Assembly (NCBI GenBank): GCA_015494735.1
Contig: WGAQ01000110.1
Location: forward strand, 1 to 5,191
From: Caldifarciminota bacterium
Lineage (GTDB): Bacteria; Hydrothermota; Hydrothermia; LBFQ01; DSFT01
DNA: 5,191 nt
Direction of reading: 5' to 3'
Under the pieces are notes generated by a model that was not told where the DNA came from, ran no database searches, and saw only the letters and a list, made by a program, of their open reading frames with translations. Within the stretch, counting starts at the first letter, position 1, and every line of letters begins with the position of its first letter. Shown piece after piece: positions 5,053-5,191 of the stretch. A program made the translations under genes and the position numbers.

Positions 5053-5191
5053 AGATTTTGAAGTCCGAGTTCGATAATGGCTTATCGCCACTTCCCATTG
5101 GGTATTGTCCGACGCTTCATCCATCGAGAAGATGATGGATATGTGCGGGTAGTGATCGCCACTTCCCATTGGGTATTGTCCGACTGAAAGC

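Larger units (their letters stand above)
4920..5191. CRISPR. CRISPR array end: four 30-nt repeats, continuing off the right edge
   Basis: Repeat units lie at 4920-4949 (degenerate), 5011-5040, 5084-5113 and 5155-5184. The last two are identical. The second differs from them at two positions (first base G, and T for C at position 11). The first has five mismatches (positions 2, 3, 4, 24 and 30). Intervals are 61, 43 and 41 nt and unrelated to one another; the fourth is cut by the window edge. The repeat has short symmetric ends (TCG...CGA) and a central CCCATTGGG. Repeat and spacer lengths suit archaeal arrays, but no cas gene is in the window, so the type is unknown. The worn outermost repeat, with damage concentrated at its left end, suggests 4920 is the leader-distal end and that transcription runs on the minus strand from a leader to the right. 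The TATA box at 4890 argues the other way. Confidence 0.9.

Noticed and set aside
5119..5140. Inverted repeat ATCCATC / GATGGAT inside the third interval
   Set aside because: It lies within one CRISPR spacer and is absent from the others, so at most it reflects the source of that spacer.

Overview
The window looks archaeal, probably from a thermophilic or anaerobic euryarchaeote. Codon use favours ATA for isoleucine and AGA/AGG for arginine. TATA-like boxes occur ahead of possible transcript starts, strong GGAGGTG-type ribosome sites are present, and one edge holds a CRISPR array with 30-nt repeats and 41-43-nt spacers. I cannot name a genus from the sequence alone. Every gene I can support lies on the minus strand.

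In minus-strand order (right to left): a CRISPR array that runs off the right edge (4920-5191); a gene-poor AT-rich stretch (4707-4919); a 38-aa hydrophobic membrane mini-protein (4590-4706); a UraA-type uracil permease (3314-4552); then a compact four-gene cassette of small protein A (79 aa, 3055-3294), a 630-aa P-loop NTPase with a central transmembrane hairpin (1160-3052), a PGAP1-like alpha/beta hydrolase (447-1163) and small protein B (99 aa, 91-390). A GC-rich hairpin follows B, and then a ribosome site and the first 13 codons of another minus-strand gene at the left edge.

The cassette is the most interesting part. A and the NTPase gene are 2 nt apart, and the NTPase and hydrolase genes overlap by 4 nt (ATGA), so these are very likely co-translated. 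A and B, which bracket the other two genes, appear to be diverged paralogs: their first 36 residues align without gaps and they share a 27-residue C-terminal helical module. The parts suggest a membrane-anchored NTP-dependent machine paired with a lipase or esterase and two small paralogous partners. The function (membrane remodelling, lipid turnover, or a defence system near CRISPR) is inference; no recognised named system was identified.

The array end has its own puzzles: a degenerate outermost repeat, an over-long 61-nt first interval containing a textbook ribosome site and start codon, and short words shared with the region just upstream of the permease.
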